Assembly (NCBI GenBank): GCA_902775345.1
Contig: CACYLW010000008.1
Coordinates: forward strand, 1 to 64,000
Direction of reading: 5' to 3'
Origin: an uncultured Eubacteriales bacterium
GTDB lineage: Bacteria; Bacillota; Clostridia; Peptostreptococcales; Anaerovoracaceae
Length of the DNA stretch: 64,000 nucleotides
Of this stretch, positions 53,795 to 62,654 are shown in pieces. The position numbers and the translations under genes were made by a program. Below the pieces are notes generated by a model. The model saw only the letters and a list, made by a program, of their open reading frames with translations. It was not told the origin of the DNA and ran no database searches. Each line of letters opens with the position of its first letter. The stretch's first letter is position 1.

Positions 53795-55516
53795 ATGGCT
53801 TACGATGGAATCATTACATATGCAGCTGCAAAGGAATTAAAGGAAAGAATCGTGCCCGGCAAGATAGAGAAAGTCTATCAGCCGGGTCCCGAGGATCTTT
53901 TGGTGCACATCCACACCCAGCGTGGGAATGTGCGCCTTTTCATTTCCTGTAACAGCAGTTCTGCAAGAGTCTGCCTCACCGGAGGCAGCTATACGAATCC
54001 GGAACAGCCTCCGACGTTCTGCATGCTTCTCAGAAAGCACCTTCAGGGAGGCCGCATAACCGACGTCAGGCAGAAAGATGCCGAACGCATCATTGAAATA
54101 GATATTGAAGCTCAGAACGAGCTGGGCTTCTCGGTATGCCGCAGGCTGACAGTCGAGATAATGTCGAAGCACAGCAACATCGTGCTCACCGATATCGAAA
54201 GCGGCAAGATCATAGACTCGATAAAGCGCATATCGATCGATGTGAACAGATACCGCCAGCTGCTGCCGGGGATGATATACAAATACCCTCCTGCGCAGGA
54301 CAAAATGCCGTTCAAGGAGGTAACTCCCGATACGCTGCTTCCTCACGACGACCGCGCCCTCATGTCACGTATTGCCGGCATCTCCCCTTCTGTCAGCCGT
54401 GAGCTGCTCGCGCGCTGCTACACATCTCACGATGCTTCCGTGATGTCCGTGGTCCCTGCCAGAAAGCTCATCGAGATAGTTTCCTCGATCGACGACGGCA
54501 CCGCCAGGCCGCGCGTATATGTCGATGACGAAGGCACGCCGAGAGAATTCCATATCACTGATCTCACTGAGTTCGGGGAACTCGATACGATCTGCTTCGA
54601 TACTGTCTCGGAATGCGTCGACTACTATTTTTCGAACCGCGTGGCTTCAAACATGGTGCGGCAGAAATCGATGCCGCTCCTGAAATCGGTACAGGCATCG
54701 CACAGCAAGGCTCTTCTCAAGAAAAAAAGGCTCTCGGAAGACCTGCTCAGCGCAGAAAATTCTGAGAAGTACAGACTTTACGGAGAACTGCTGACCGCTA
54801 ACCTTCACCTCATAAAGCCGGGCGATCGCAGAGTGAGAGTCATAAACTATTATGACGGAAGTGAGATCGAGATCCCTCTTGACGAGAAGATCTCTGCATC
54901 CGCCAATGCGCAGAAGTATTTCAAGAGATATTCCAAGGCAAGGACGGCCATACACGAAAAGCAGGCCCAGCTCGAAGACAACGACAGAGACATAGAATAT
55001 CTCGAGTCGGTGATACAGAACATCGAAGCGGCAGACAGCGTTCCGCTGCTCGATGCCATAAGGGATGAACTCGAGCAGACAGGCTATGTCAGAAGGCGTC
55101 AGAAGGCGTCTCAGCGGAGGAAAAAGAACCGCAGGCCTGAGCCTCTCAGATATACGCTCAGCGACGGCACAGAGGTTCTGGTAGGCCGCAATAACATCGA
55201 CAATGACTGGCTCACCATGAAGTTCGCTTCAAAGACCGACATCTGGATGCACACCAAGGACATCCCGGGATCGCATGTGATAGTCAGACTCGAAGACGGA
55301 CGCAATGTGAATGACCTTTCTGCTGAGCTCATATATGAGGCGGCGTCGATCGCGGCATATCACAGCAAGGCAGCCGGAAGCGACAACGTGCCGGTGGATT
55401 ACGTGCCTGTCAGGTATGTAAAAAAGCCTAACGGCGCTAAGCCGGGCATGGTCATATTCACCCATAACCAGACTGTATATGTGACACCGAAACTTCCCGG
55501 CAAAAAAATAAAGTAG
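53795..55516 (+). CDS. rqcH: Ribosome quality control protein RqcH (NFACT family)
   Basis: RqcH binds stalled 50S subunits and recruits tRNA-Ala to add C-terminal Ala tails. The 573-aa protein has NFACT-N (about 1-200) with the R-L-F-I-S-C-N region, coiled-coil arms and NFACT-R with D-I-W-M-H-T-K-D-I-P-G-S-H. It was earlier annotated as a fibronectin-binding protein. The next feature is a tRNA gene. Confidence 0.92.
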   Translation: MAYDGIITYAAAKELKERIVPGKIEKVYQPGPEDLLVHIHTQRGNVRLFISCNSSSARVCLTGGSYTNPEQPPTFCMLLRKHLQGGRITDVRQKDAERIIEIDIEAQNELGFSVCRRLTVEIMSKHSNIVLTDIESGKIIDSIKRISIDVNRYRQLLPGMIYKYPPAQDKMPFKEVTPDTLLPHDDRALMSRIAGISPSVSRELLARCYTSHDASVMSVVPARKLIEIVSSIDDGTARPRVYVDDEGTPREFHITDLTEFGELDTICFDTVSECVDYYFSNRVASNMVRQKSMPLLKSVQASHSKALLKKKRLSEDLLSAENSEKYRLYGELLTANLHLIKPGDRRVRVINYYDGSEIEIPLDEKISASANAQKYFKRYSKARTAIHEKQAQLEDNDRDIEYLESVIQNIEAADSVPLLDAIRDELEQTGYVRRRQKASQRRKKNRRPEPLRYTLSDGTEVLVGRNNIDNDWLTMKFASKTDIWMHTKDIPGSHVIVRLEDGRNVNDLSAELIYEAASIAAYHSKAAGSDNVPVDYVPVRYVKKPNGAKPGMVIFTHNQTVYVTPKLPGKKIK

Positions 55517-55544
55517 TGAAATCACTTCATAAAAGGAGTACAAT
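55516..55544 (+). promoter_or_regulatory. tRNA-Val promoter
   Basis: GTGAAA (55516-55521) and TACAAT (55539-55544) are spaced by 17 bp. A small GTGCGC/GCGCAC hairpin (55549-55567) lies between promoter and tRNA. Confidence 0.6.
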
Positions 55545-55576
55545 AGTCGTGCGCGGTAAAAGCGCACGCTTCACAA

Positions 55577-55652
55577 GGTCTGTTAGCTCAGCTGGGAGAG
55601 CGCATGGGTCACAACCATGATGTCGCGGGTTCGAGTCCCTCACAGACCACCA
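55577..55652 (+). tRNA. tRNA-Val (anticodon CAC)
   Basis: The 76-nt cloverleaf has acceptor GGTCTGT/ACAGACC, D-stem GCTC/GAGC, anticodon stem CATGG/CCATG with loop GTCACAA (anticodon CAC, reading GUG), and T-loop TTCGAGT. CCA is encoded. The T-stem GCGGG/CCCTC has one C-T mismatch. Confidence 0.93.
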
Positions 55653-55653
55653 T

Positions 55654-55690
55654 AAAAGCGCTGAAGTCTCAAAGGCTTCAGCGCTTTTTA
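55654..55690. terminator. Bidirectional terminator after tRNA-Val
   Basis: AAAAGCGCTGAAG and CTTCAGCGCTTTTT form a 13-bp stem with A/T tails. It also suits the convergent phosphatase gene ending at 55703. Confidence 0.9.
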
Positions 55691-55702
55691 TTTCTCTTTT
55701 TA

Positions 55703-57298
55703 TTATTTGCATCCTTTGTATTTGAAGATCATCATGGTGATGTCATCGAACTGAGGCGCATTTCCTACAAAGATGTCTATCTCATTCTTGAGAGCCGGCA
55801 GTATGTCTTCGGTCTCAAGGCCCTTGATCCGGTTGAGAGCCTCGACCATCCTTTCATCTCCCATGAGTTCCAGGTTTTCATTGGTCGCTTCCGTGACTCC
55901 GTCGGTATATACGAACACGCAGTCTCCCGGATTAAGTTCAAACTCATGCTCCCTGTATACCATTCCTTCGAGCGTTGATACTGCAGGAGAATGTTTGTAT
56001 TTTATCATCTCGAATTCCCCGCCTGCTCTTTTGACTACAGGGTGCTCATGACCGGCATTGGCTACAACTCCCTTTCCGGTAGTAATGTCTATGACTGCAA
56101 GCCAGACTGTGACGAAGAGACCTGTGTCATTTCCTTCAAGGAGCTGGTTATTGACCCTCTCAAGAGTCTCAGCCGGGCCGCGTCCCGCCTGCACGCTTGT
56201 CTTGATGAGAACTTTGGATATCGCCATGAACAGCGCCGCCGGCACGCCCTTGCCTGACACATCTGCCATTACAAGAGCAATATGAGTATCGTCTACCATA
56301 AAGAAGTCGTAGAAATCTCCTCCGACCTCCTTGGCAGGGATCATGGACGCGTAAAGATCAAACTCTTTTCTGTCAGGGAAAGGCGGGAAGATGTTCGGCA
56401 GCATTCCCTCCTGGATGCGTTTGGCGACGTACAGCTCAGTTCCTATGCGCTCCTTTTCCTTGGTGACCGCAGCCAGCCTGCTGATATATGAACGGAGGTC
56501 TCCATCCATCTTTTTGACCGCGTCCGCAAGATCCTCTATCTCATCTCCGGTATGTATGTCGATATCGATCACCTCATCGCTTTCGAGGTTATCTATCATC
56601 CTTCCGGCTCTTTCGGTCAGCAAGCCTATCGGCTTGATGATGTTTTTCTCTACAGATGAATAGAACAATGTCAGCGCGACCAGTGTGATGGTGAAAATCG
56701 CTGCAACAACGAGCAGCATATACATCATTATCGTCTTTCTGAAGCCCGGTATCGAAAGGTCGACCCCGACTACCGCTACAGGTTCTCCGGAACTGTTGAA
56801 TATAGGCGAATAGGCTGAAGCGATGTGTCCGTAAGTTTCATCCTTCTGTATGCTGATCTTCTCCGGAGGATTCTGGCGGAATATCTCAAACGTAGCCGCC
56901 TTGCTTTCTTCACTCATGTACTTTTCGTGCTGACCCAGATCGCACGCGCCTTCTACATTTACGGCGTCCCAGACGTATACCAGGTCGTCCTCATAAGGCA
57001 CAAAAACATAGTAATACTTAAGGTTGGTCTCGTACTGAGTGACGTTCAGGAAGTCGAGGATCTCGTAATAATAATCATCCTTTTCTCCCGTCTCGACATA
57101 CTCAAGCACCCTGTCGCCATCAATGATATTGGCTGCCGTACGCGCGAAATCGAATGCCTGCTTGCTGTAGTTCTGCTTCTGTGAAAAGTAATACTGAATG
57201 CAGACAAGCGCTCCCGTGGCGATCACGAGCACTACGGCGAACAGCACGATTTTTTCGAGTACCTTTTTATTCAGACTTGTTCTTTTGGATCTGTTCAT
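55703..57298 (-). CDS. Sensor SpoIIE-type PP2C serine phosphatase
   Basis: The 531-aa protein has two helices (about 15-37 and 190-213) flanking an extracytoplasmic Cache-like sensor, a HAMP domain (about 214-265) and a C-terminal SpoIIE/PP2C domain with E-V-G-G-D-F-Y-D-F-F and later V-Y-T-D-G-V-T-E-A. Such proteins dephosphorylate anti-sigma-factor antagonists. The start overlaps the membrane-acyltransferase stop by 4 bases, indicating coupling. Confidence 0.88.
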   Translation of the reverse strand: MNRSKRTSLNKKVLEKIVLFAVVLVIATGALVCIQYYFSQKQNYSKQAFDFARTAANIIDGDRVLEYVETGEKDDYYYEILDFLNVTQYETNLKYYYVFVPYEDDLVYVWDAVNVEGACDLGQHEKYMSEESKAATFEIFRQNPPEKISIQKDETYGHIASAYSPIFNSSGEPVAVVGVDLSIPGFRKTIMMYMLLVVAAIFTITLVALTLFYSSVEKNIIKPIGLLTERAGRMIDNLESDEVIDIDIHTGDEIEDLADAVKKMDGDLRSYISRLAAVTKEKERIGTELYVAKRIQEGMLPNIFPPFPDRKEFDLYASMIPAKEVGGDFYDFFMVDDTHIALVMADVSGKGVPAALFMAISKVLIKTSVQAGRGPAETLERVNNQLLEGNDTGLFVTVWLAVIDITTGKGVVANAGHEHPVVKRAGGEFEMIKYKHSPAVSTLEGMVYREHEFELNPGDCVFVYTDGVTEATNENLELMGDERMVEALNRIKGLETEDILPALKNEIDIFVGNAPQFDDITMMIFKYKGCK

Positions 57299-58449
57299 GA
57301 TTTTCCGAGTCCCGGCGAATTAATATGCTTCCTTGTAATTATATCTGCCTTAAGCACTTTGTAGTAGTGCGAAATGTTAAGCGTCACGATCAGGATCGCA
57401 AGTGAAAGCAGCATGGTCTCCCACAGCGGAAGGATCTGCGTACCGTTCTTTATATATAATATAACATTAGTTATGGATCTTACGAACACCCAATGTATGC
57501 AATATATCGAGGTAATGTTGGCGCTGACCTCCCTTAAGAATGCTTTTGCCCTGCCGTCCATCAGATACGACAGATTATGCCATACTCCCAGCATTCCTAT
57601 GTCCAGGCAGAGGCACACGCAAACATCCCATATCTTCATGTGATAGTAGCAGTTCTGACCTTCTCCGAACATGCCCCAGCCGAAGTGTATGCCGATCGGG
57701 AAATATATCAGTGCTATGAGAAGCGGCAGCGGTGAGATCTTCCGGTAAAACGCGTCCTTGTCTTTCACTCTTATGAGCACCTTGCCGAACACCATCCCCG
57801 CCACCGGTACTATCAGCCATGTCATAAGCGGAAAATCAGAGATCACCAGACCTGTGGCGTCATCGGTCCCGATCAGATAACCGAGAAATATGTTGCCGAA
57901 CATCGAATGCGTGTCGACGTCACCTATCAGGCTGCTTGTCAGAGTCATGGCGGCTGCGATCCCGAAGATCGCTCTGTCGGACAATTTCAAATACCTGAAG
58001 GCAGCTATCGTGATGTAGGTCAGTCCCGCAAACAGCAGCACGTCATTGCCGAGCCATCTGTAAAACAGCGGTTCGATGAACTGCCCTCTGTCGCCGCTTA
58101 TCCTGTAACCTATCAGGTATGGAATAAGGAACCTGCATGTATTGCTGAGATAAAAAATGCCTGTCATCACGAGTCCTCGTATCAGCTTCTGCTTTGGCAG
58201 GACTCTTCTGCTGTATACAAGCCCTATTCCCATCGCGAAAAGATACATCGGCGCACTGAAAGGCCCCCCGATAATGGTATCAAAAAGATAGGGGATCCCG
58301 CTGCACAGGTCCTCTTCGCTTGTACATTCTATTATGCAGTGTATGAAAGGCAGCATAAGCACCATTTCGGCTTTCGCTATGTCTACATCGTACTGCCTTC
58401 TGGTATTGACCGGCTCGTCAGCCAGCATTCCGTTTATGCCCTTTAACAT
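57295..58449 (-). CDS. Multi-pass membrane protein, HGSNAT/acyltransferase-3-like
   Basis: The 384-aa protein has about ten membrane helices, and conserved His residues in M-L-P-F-I-H-C and later Y-C-I-H-W-V-F. The layout resembles heparan-alpha-glucosaminide N-acetyltransferase-like or acyltransferase-3-like membrane proteins. The substrate is unknown. ATG 58428, with AAAGGG upstream, is an alternative start because 58449 has no Shine-Dalgarno. Its stop overlaps the phosphatase start, so the pair may act together. Confidence 0.65.
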   Translation of the reverse strand: MLKGINGMLADEPVNTRRQYDVDIAKAEMVLMLPFIHCIIECTSEEDLCSGIPYLFDTIIGGPFSAPMYLFAMGIGLVYSRRVLPKQKLIRGLVMTGIFYLSNTCRFLIPYLIGYRISGDRGQFIEPLFYRWLGNDVLLFAGLTYITIAAFRYLKLSDRAIFGIAAAMTLTSSLIGDVDTHSMFGNIFLGYLIGTDDATGLVISDFPLMTWLIVPVAGMVFGKVLIRVKDKDAFYRKISPLPLLIALIYFPIGIHFGWGMFGEGQNCYYHMKIWDVCVCLCLDIGMLGVWHNLSYLMDGRAKAFLREVSANITSIYCIHWVFVRSITNVILYIKNGTQILPLWETMLLSLAILIVTLNISHYYKVLKADIITRKHINSPGLGKS

Positions 58450-58493
58450 AAATTCATTTTAACAACTTTTGCCGGTCATTGCACTCAAAATCG

Positions 58494-58523
58494 TTGAAGG
58501 CCACCCCATTTCAATAGTATTAT
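58494..58523 (+). promoter_or_regulatory. lspA promoter
   Basis: TTGAAG (58494-58499) and TATTAT (58518-58523) are spaced by 18 bp. Transcription would begin at about 58530, at or next to the lspA ATG. Confidence 0.65.
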
Positions 58524-58530
58524 GTTATTC

Positions 58531-58995
58531 ATGAAAAGAATTATATACCCTGTGATAGCGGTGGCCGTCATCGCTCTCGATCAGTTTACCAAATATCTTG
58601 TAAGAACAAACATGCAGCCCGGTGACAGGATCCCCGTGATCGGGAACTGGATGAGTATTTATTATATACAGAATACAGGCACGGCATTCAGCATGTTCCG
58701 CGGCAATCAGTTCGTCACTGTCTTTCTGACATCCGCGCTCATAATCTTCTGTATCGTTTTCATAGTAAAAGAGCACCGTGAGGGCCAGAGGCTCATAGCG
58801 GTCCTGTTCACTTTTGTCGCAGCCGGCGGCATGTCCAACATGATCGACAGGCTCACTCTCGGATTTGTCACAGACATGATATCCTGCGGAAGCTTCGCCG
58901 TATTCAATGTAGCTGATATCGGTGTGACCTGCGGCTGCATTCTTTCCATGATAGCTCTGCTGGTCCTTTATAAGGATGAAGACAAGGAGGCATAG
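58531..58995 (+). CDS. lspA: Lipoprotein signal peptidase
   Basis: LspA cleaves prolipoprotein signals. The start at 58531 is preferred to 58522 because the predicted transcription start lies there; no Shine-Dalgarno is present. The 154-aa protein has four helices and catalytic Asp motifs N-M-I-D-R and F-N-V-A-D. It is followed by rluD with no gap. Confidence 0.95.
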   Translation: MKRIIYPVIAVAVIALDQFTKYLVRTNMQPGDRIPVIGNWMSIYYIQNTGTAFSMFRGNQFVTVFLTSALIIFCIVFIVKEHREGQRLIAVLFTFVAAGGMSNMIDRLTLGFVTDMISCGSFAVFNVADIGVTCGCILSMIALLVLYKDEDKEA

Positions 58996-59934
58996 ATGTC
59001 GGAATACATTCTTACCGTAAAGGCCTCCGCTGAGGACTCAGGCGCAAGGCTAGACGCCTTTATCGGATACAATACCGATGAACTGTCAAGGAGTTACGCC
59101 GTGAAGCTGATCGAAAAAGGCCGCGTGAGCGTAAACGGCGAGACTGTCACCTCAAAGAAGCGGGCTGTTTCAGAAGGTGATACGGTAACCATAGACATGC
59201 CTGAACCTGAACCGCTCGAGGTCACGGCAGAAAACATCCCGCTTGACATAGTTTATGAAGATGACGATGTTGCGGTGATCAACAAGCCGCGCGGCATGGT
59301 CGTGCATCCGGGACCGGGCAATCCTTCGGGCACTCTGGTGAACGCGGTCATGTACCACATGGGCGATTTGCTCTCATCGATCAACGGCGTTATACGCCCG
59401 GGAATAGTCCACAGGATCGACAAGGACACCAGCGGGCTTCTGATGATAGCCAAGAACGATAAGGCTCATGAGTCGCTTGCGGCCCAATTGAAGGAGCACA
59501 GCGTAACCAGGGAATATACCGCACTCGTTTATGACAACATACGCGAAGACGAGCTGACCATCGACGAGCCGATCGGCCGCGATGAGCGCAACCGCATGCG
59601 CCATGCTGTAAACGGAAGCGGCTCAAGACATGCCGTAACGCACATAAAAGTGCTGGAGCGCTTCGGTAAATATACGCTCGTAAGGGCCAGGCTCGAGACG
59701 GGACGCACGCACCAGATAAGAGTGCACATGGCTTACATGCATCACCCTCTTGCAGGTGATGAGCTCTATGGCCCGCGCAGGCAGTCCTCAAAAATAGGAG
59801 GCATAGAGGTGCGCGGCCAGCTGCTCCACGCGGGAACGCTCGGCTTCGTACACCCTTCGACGGGAGAGTATCTTGAATTCCATTCGGAACTCCCTGAAAT
59901 ATTCAAAGCGGTACTTGAAAAGCTGCGCAATTAA
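58996..59934 (+). CDS. rluD: RluD-type 23S rRNA pseudouridine synthase
   Basis: The 312-aa enzyme has an N-terminal S4 domain (about 15-70) and the catalytic R-I-D-K-D-T-S-G-L-L-M motif with the active Asp (about residue 141), and R-T-H-Q-I-R-V-H. AAGGAGG lies before the ATG. It is cotranscribed with lspA, a common pair in Firmicutes. Confidence 0.95.
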   Translation: MSEYILTVKASAEDSGARLDAFIGYNTDELSRSYAVKLIEKGRVSVNGETVTSKKRAVSEGDTVTIDMPEPEPLEVTAENIPLDIVYEDDDVAVINKPRGMVVHPGPGNPSGTLVNAVMYHMGDLLSSINGVIRPGIVHRIDKDTSGLLMIAKNDKAHESLAAQLKEHSVTREYTALVYDNIREDELTIDEPIGRDERNRMRHAVNGSGSRHAVTHIKVLERFGKYTLVRARLETGRTHQIRVHMAYMHHPLAGDELYGPRRQSSKIGGIEVRGQLLHAGTLGFVHPSTGEYLEFHSELPEIFKAVLEKLRN

Positions 59935-59962
59935 AAAACCGGCTTCCGCCGGTTTTTGTTTT
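59934..59962. terminator. Bidirectional terminator after rluD
   Basis: AAAAACCGGC-TTCC-GCCGGTTTTT forms a 10-bp stem with A/T tails and serves the convergent 59974 gene as well. Confidence 0.9.
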
Positions 59963-59973
59963 TCTGTTGTTTT

Positions 59974-60537
59974 CTATTCTGTGATGTCCTGGTTGAAATC
60001 GAACTCCACTTCGCTTTCTTCCTTTGCTGCAGCAGGCTCAGCCTTTGATACTACAGGCTCAACCTTTTCAACAACAGGCGCCTGCTTAACGACGTCGAAG
60101 TCGACCGTCCTTGCCTGACGCGCTTCACCTGTACGTGTGTCGCCCTCTCCGTAAGGTCCGAAGTAACTGTACTGCTTGCTGAATCCCGTGATGCAATAGA
60201 ACACCGGCGCGAGGAAGGTATATCCCCATGCCCATGTTTCAGGCTGGCCGTATGCCTTTGCTGTAGCCTTTCCCATCTGATATGCAAAGTAGAAATACAT
60301 GAACCATCCGACGATCGGAACGATGACGATGAACAGTCTTACCCAGTACCAAGGGTTGTTCATGACTTTTTCGCAGAGCTTATACTGGTTATAGAACGGT
60401 ATGAAACCGATCCAGCCCTCTACTCCGGCCTTTTCGAACATCTTCCAGAGTCCGATAGCCATGATGATATACCAGATACCCGAGGATCCGGATGTTGCGG
60501 AACTGTTCTCCTGTGCATATGCCAATAATGAACCCAT
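59974..60537 (-). CDS. DUF5684-like membrane protein
   Basis: The start at 60537 follows AAGGAGA. The 187-aa protein has about four helices and G-W-I-G-F-I-P-F-Y-N-Q-Y, a signature of DUF5684-type proteins, and ends in an acidic, Glu/Ala/Val-rich tail. The function is unknown. It follows the 60577-60822 small gene by 39 bases and is probably cotranscribed with it. Confidence 0.72.
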   Translation of the reverse strand: MGSLLAYAQENSSATSGSSGIWYIIMAIGLWKMFEKAGVEGWIGFIPFYNQYKLCEKVMNNPWYWVRLFIVIVPIVGWFMYFYFAYQMGKATAKAYGQPETWAWGYTFLAPVFYCITGFSKQYSYFGPYGEGDTRTGEARQARTVDFDVVKQAPVVEKVEPVVSKAEPAAAKEESEVEFDFNQDITE

Positions 60538-60576
60538 TTTCATTCTCCTTTTCAATAAAAATCTCTAAAACCGGAG

Positions 60577-60822
60577 CTACTGCTCGTTAGGATCATTCTC
60601 CACGATGCGTCTGATCTCTTCCCTGTCAGCCGCTCTCTGCTCCTCGAGCTTTTTCTGGTCGCTTTCCTGCTTGTCTAGCAGGGCTTCTCCGAGCTGTTTT
60701 GCTCCGCTTATCAGAAGCGCTCCTCCCGCTAAACCGTACGCAAGTATCTTTATCAGCGTTCCGCCGAGATTCCTGCCTGCGCTTGCGTTCAGATTATCGA
60801 TTCCTGTTTTATTGCTTGCCAT
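60577..60822 (-). CDS. Small single-helix membrane protein
   Basis: The start at 60822 follows AAGGAGGG. The 81-aa product has one helix (about residues 21-42) and a charged coiled-coil tail. No family is recognised. It lies between the hydrolase gene and the DUF5684-like gene on the same strand. Confidence 0.6.
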   Translation of the reverse strand: MASNKTGIDNLNASAGRNLGGTLIKILAYGLAGGALLISGAKQLGEALLDKQESDQKKLEEQRAADREEIRRIVENDPNEQ

Positions 60823-60860
60823 TCTAAGTCCCTCCTTAGATGTTTTGATTAACTGCATTA

Positions 60861-61694
60861 TTATAGCACAAAATAGCGCAAATCATATATATCTGTACGG
60901 CGGGCTGAAAGAAGCGGCAGTTTCTGCCTTACTTCATCAACATAGTCAAGATCGATCTCTGTGATCTCGTGGCCTTCTTTCTCATCCATCTGCATCAGCA
61001 CCCTGCCCCACGGATCGGTTATTATTGAGTGTCCGTACGCGATATAGCCCGCGCCGGGGTCTCTCGCAGTCGCGGTACCTACCATGTAGATCTGGTTTTC
61101 AACGGCTCTCTGGCGGAATGCCAGCTCCCAGTGCGCAGGTCCGGTAGTCATGTTGAACGAAGCCGGATTGAACACGACCTTTGCGCCGGCAAGAGCCGGG
61201 ATGCGTGAGCTCTCAGGGAACCTTATGTCGAAGCAGATGTTGACAGCCATCCTGCACCATTCAGTCTCGAAGGTATCGAAAGTGCTGCCTGCCGTCAGAG
61301 TATCGGATTCCTTGAACACCTGCTCCCCGTGAGCATATATGTCGAAGAGATGCACCTTGCGGTGCTTGCCTATCTGTCTGCCCTCCCTGTCGAAGACGTA
61401 GCAGGTATTGTAAATCTTTCCGTCCTCACCGAGCTCAGGTATGGATCCTCCCACCATGTACACGCTGTTCTTGCGCGCTATCGTAGACATGGCAAGCCAG
61501 CTGTCTCCCTGCTCGGGTTCGGCATTGACAGGGAAAAGATCCGTCTGATAAGGACTGTTCCATATCTCGGGCAGGCTGATGATATCGGCGCCTTCGGCAA
61601 CGCCGTCGGCTACCAGTTCAGCCAGCATCTCAATATTCTCATATTTATCCTCTTTCACCTTCAGCTGTAGGCTTGCGATCTTTATATTTTTCAT
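60861..61694 (-). CDS. Carbon-nitrogen hydrolase (omega-amidase-like)
   Basis: The 277-aa nitrilase-superfamily enzyme has the Glu-Lys-Cys triad: S-L-P-E-I-W, H-R-K-V-H-L-F-D and N-I-C-F-D-I-R-F-P-E. The last two match Nit2/omega-amidase proteins that hydrolyse 2-oxoglutaramate or 2-oxosuccinamate. It begins 12 bases after the YdcZ gene stop. Confidence 0.88.
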   Translation of the reverse strand: MKNIKIASLQLKVKEDKYENIEMLAELVADGVAEGADIISLPEIWNSPYQTDLFPVNAEPEQGDSWLAMSTIARKNSVYMVGGSIPELGEDGKIYNTCYVFDREGRQIGKHRKVHLFDIYAHGEQVFKESDTLTAGSTFDTFETEWCRMAVNICFDIRFPESSRIPALAGAKVVFNPASFNMTTGPAHWELAFRQRAVENQIYMVGTATARDPGAGYIAYGHSIITDPWGRVLMQMDEKEGHEITEIDLDYVDEVRQKLPLLSARRTDIYDLRYFVL

Positions 61695-61706
61695 ATCACT
61701 GTTCCT

Positions 61707-62639
61707 TTACAGAAATGATATAACTGCCGTGCCGGCCAGCATCAGGAGCATGCCGGCGATCTTTTTCAGCGTGACAGGCTTCCTCTCTATGCCGAGGAAG
61801 CCGGTCGCATCGATCACGAGTCCGGAAGCCATCATGCCGATCAGGTTTGTGATCGTTGACAGCCCCGTTCCAAGTACCGGCGCTACCGCCGCGTTTCCGC
61901 TGACCACAGTCAGAGCAAATATTCCTCCGCTTGCCATCCAGGCCCTGAAATCCGGCCCGGCTTCATCAGTCCTGTCGAATATTCCGTTTTTTCCTTTCAT
62001 CAGCGCCAGTACGGTCACCACGGCACATGTCGAGATGAGCCCCACTGACATTGATACCAGCGTCGCCTTGCTGACTGACTGAACGACAGTCCTCAGCGTT
62101 CCGTTGACCGCTATCTGTGTCGAGCATGCTATACCGTCAATGAAAGCAAGGACGGCATAGAGCATGGGAAGCGTACGGCGCTCCATCCCTCCGGAAGGCT
62201 TTTCATGGTTCACGAGTATCAGGCCCGCAAATACCATGACAGCGCCGATCACTCTTGTAAGGGATATTCTCGCTTCATCAGCTCCGAACAGAGCAAAATG
62301 GTCAATGACCAGACCTGTTACTATCTGCCCGAAGTTCAGTATCATGACATTGCCGGCAGCGCCGAGTTTCGGCACGCACACGATGTTCAGGGTCACTATG
62401 ATGATGGCACAGACTCCCCCCAGCCAGATCCACGGAGGGTTCTTTGCTATCTCACCTACGGGAATGGATAACCGGTGCTCATTGAAAATAATAAAAGCGG
62501 CAAGGCAGAGCCATGCCACCGTAAAATTGAGCCCCGCTGTGATAAACGGGGATCTGAAAAATTTTCTTGCTTCCGTATTGACGCTCGCCTGCACGGTAGA
62601 GGCGATGCCTGCTATCACTCCTATTACCAGAGCAATCAT
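61707..62639 (-). CDS. YdcZ/DMT-type transporter (double DUF606)
   Basis: The 310-aa protein has about ten helices, arranged as two YdcZ (DUF606) repeats, each with a P-x-x-x-G-N-A or P-K-L-G-A-A-G-N type motif and G-L-V-I-D. It belongs to the drug/metabolite transporter superfamily. The substrate is unknown. It lies 15 bases after pyrE. Confidence 0.85.
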   Translation of the reverse strand: MIALVIGVIAGIASTVQASVNTEARKFFRSPFITAGLNFTVAWLCLAAFIIFNEHRLSIPVGEIAKNPPWIWLGGVCAIIIVTLNIVCVPKLGAAGNVMILNFGQIVTGLVIDHFALFGADEARISLTRVIGAVMVFAGLILVNHEKPSGGMERRTLPMLYAVLAFIDGIACSTQIAVNGTLRTVVQSVSKATLVSMSVGLISTCAVVTVLALMKGKNGIFDRTDEAGPDFRAWMASGGIFALTVVSGNAAVAPVLGTGLSTITNLIGMMASGLVIDATGFLGIERKPVTLKKIAGMLLMLAGTAVISFL

Positions 62640-62654
62640 TATTTGTTATAGTCC

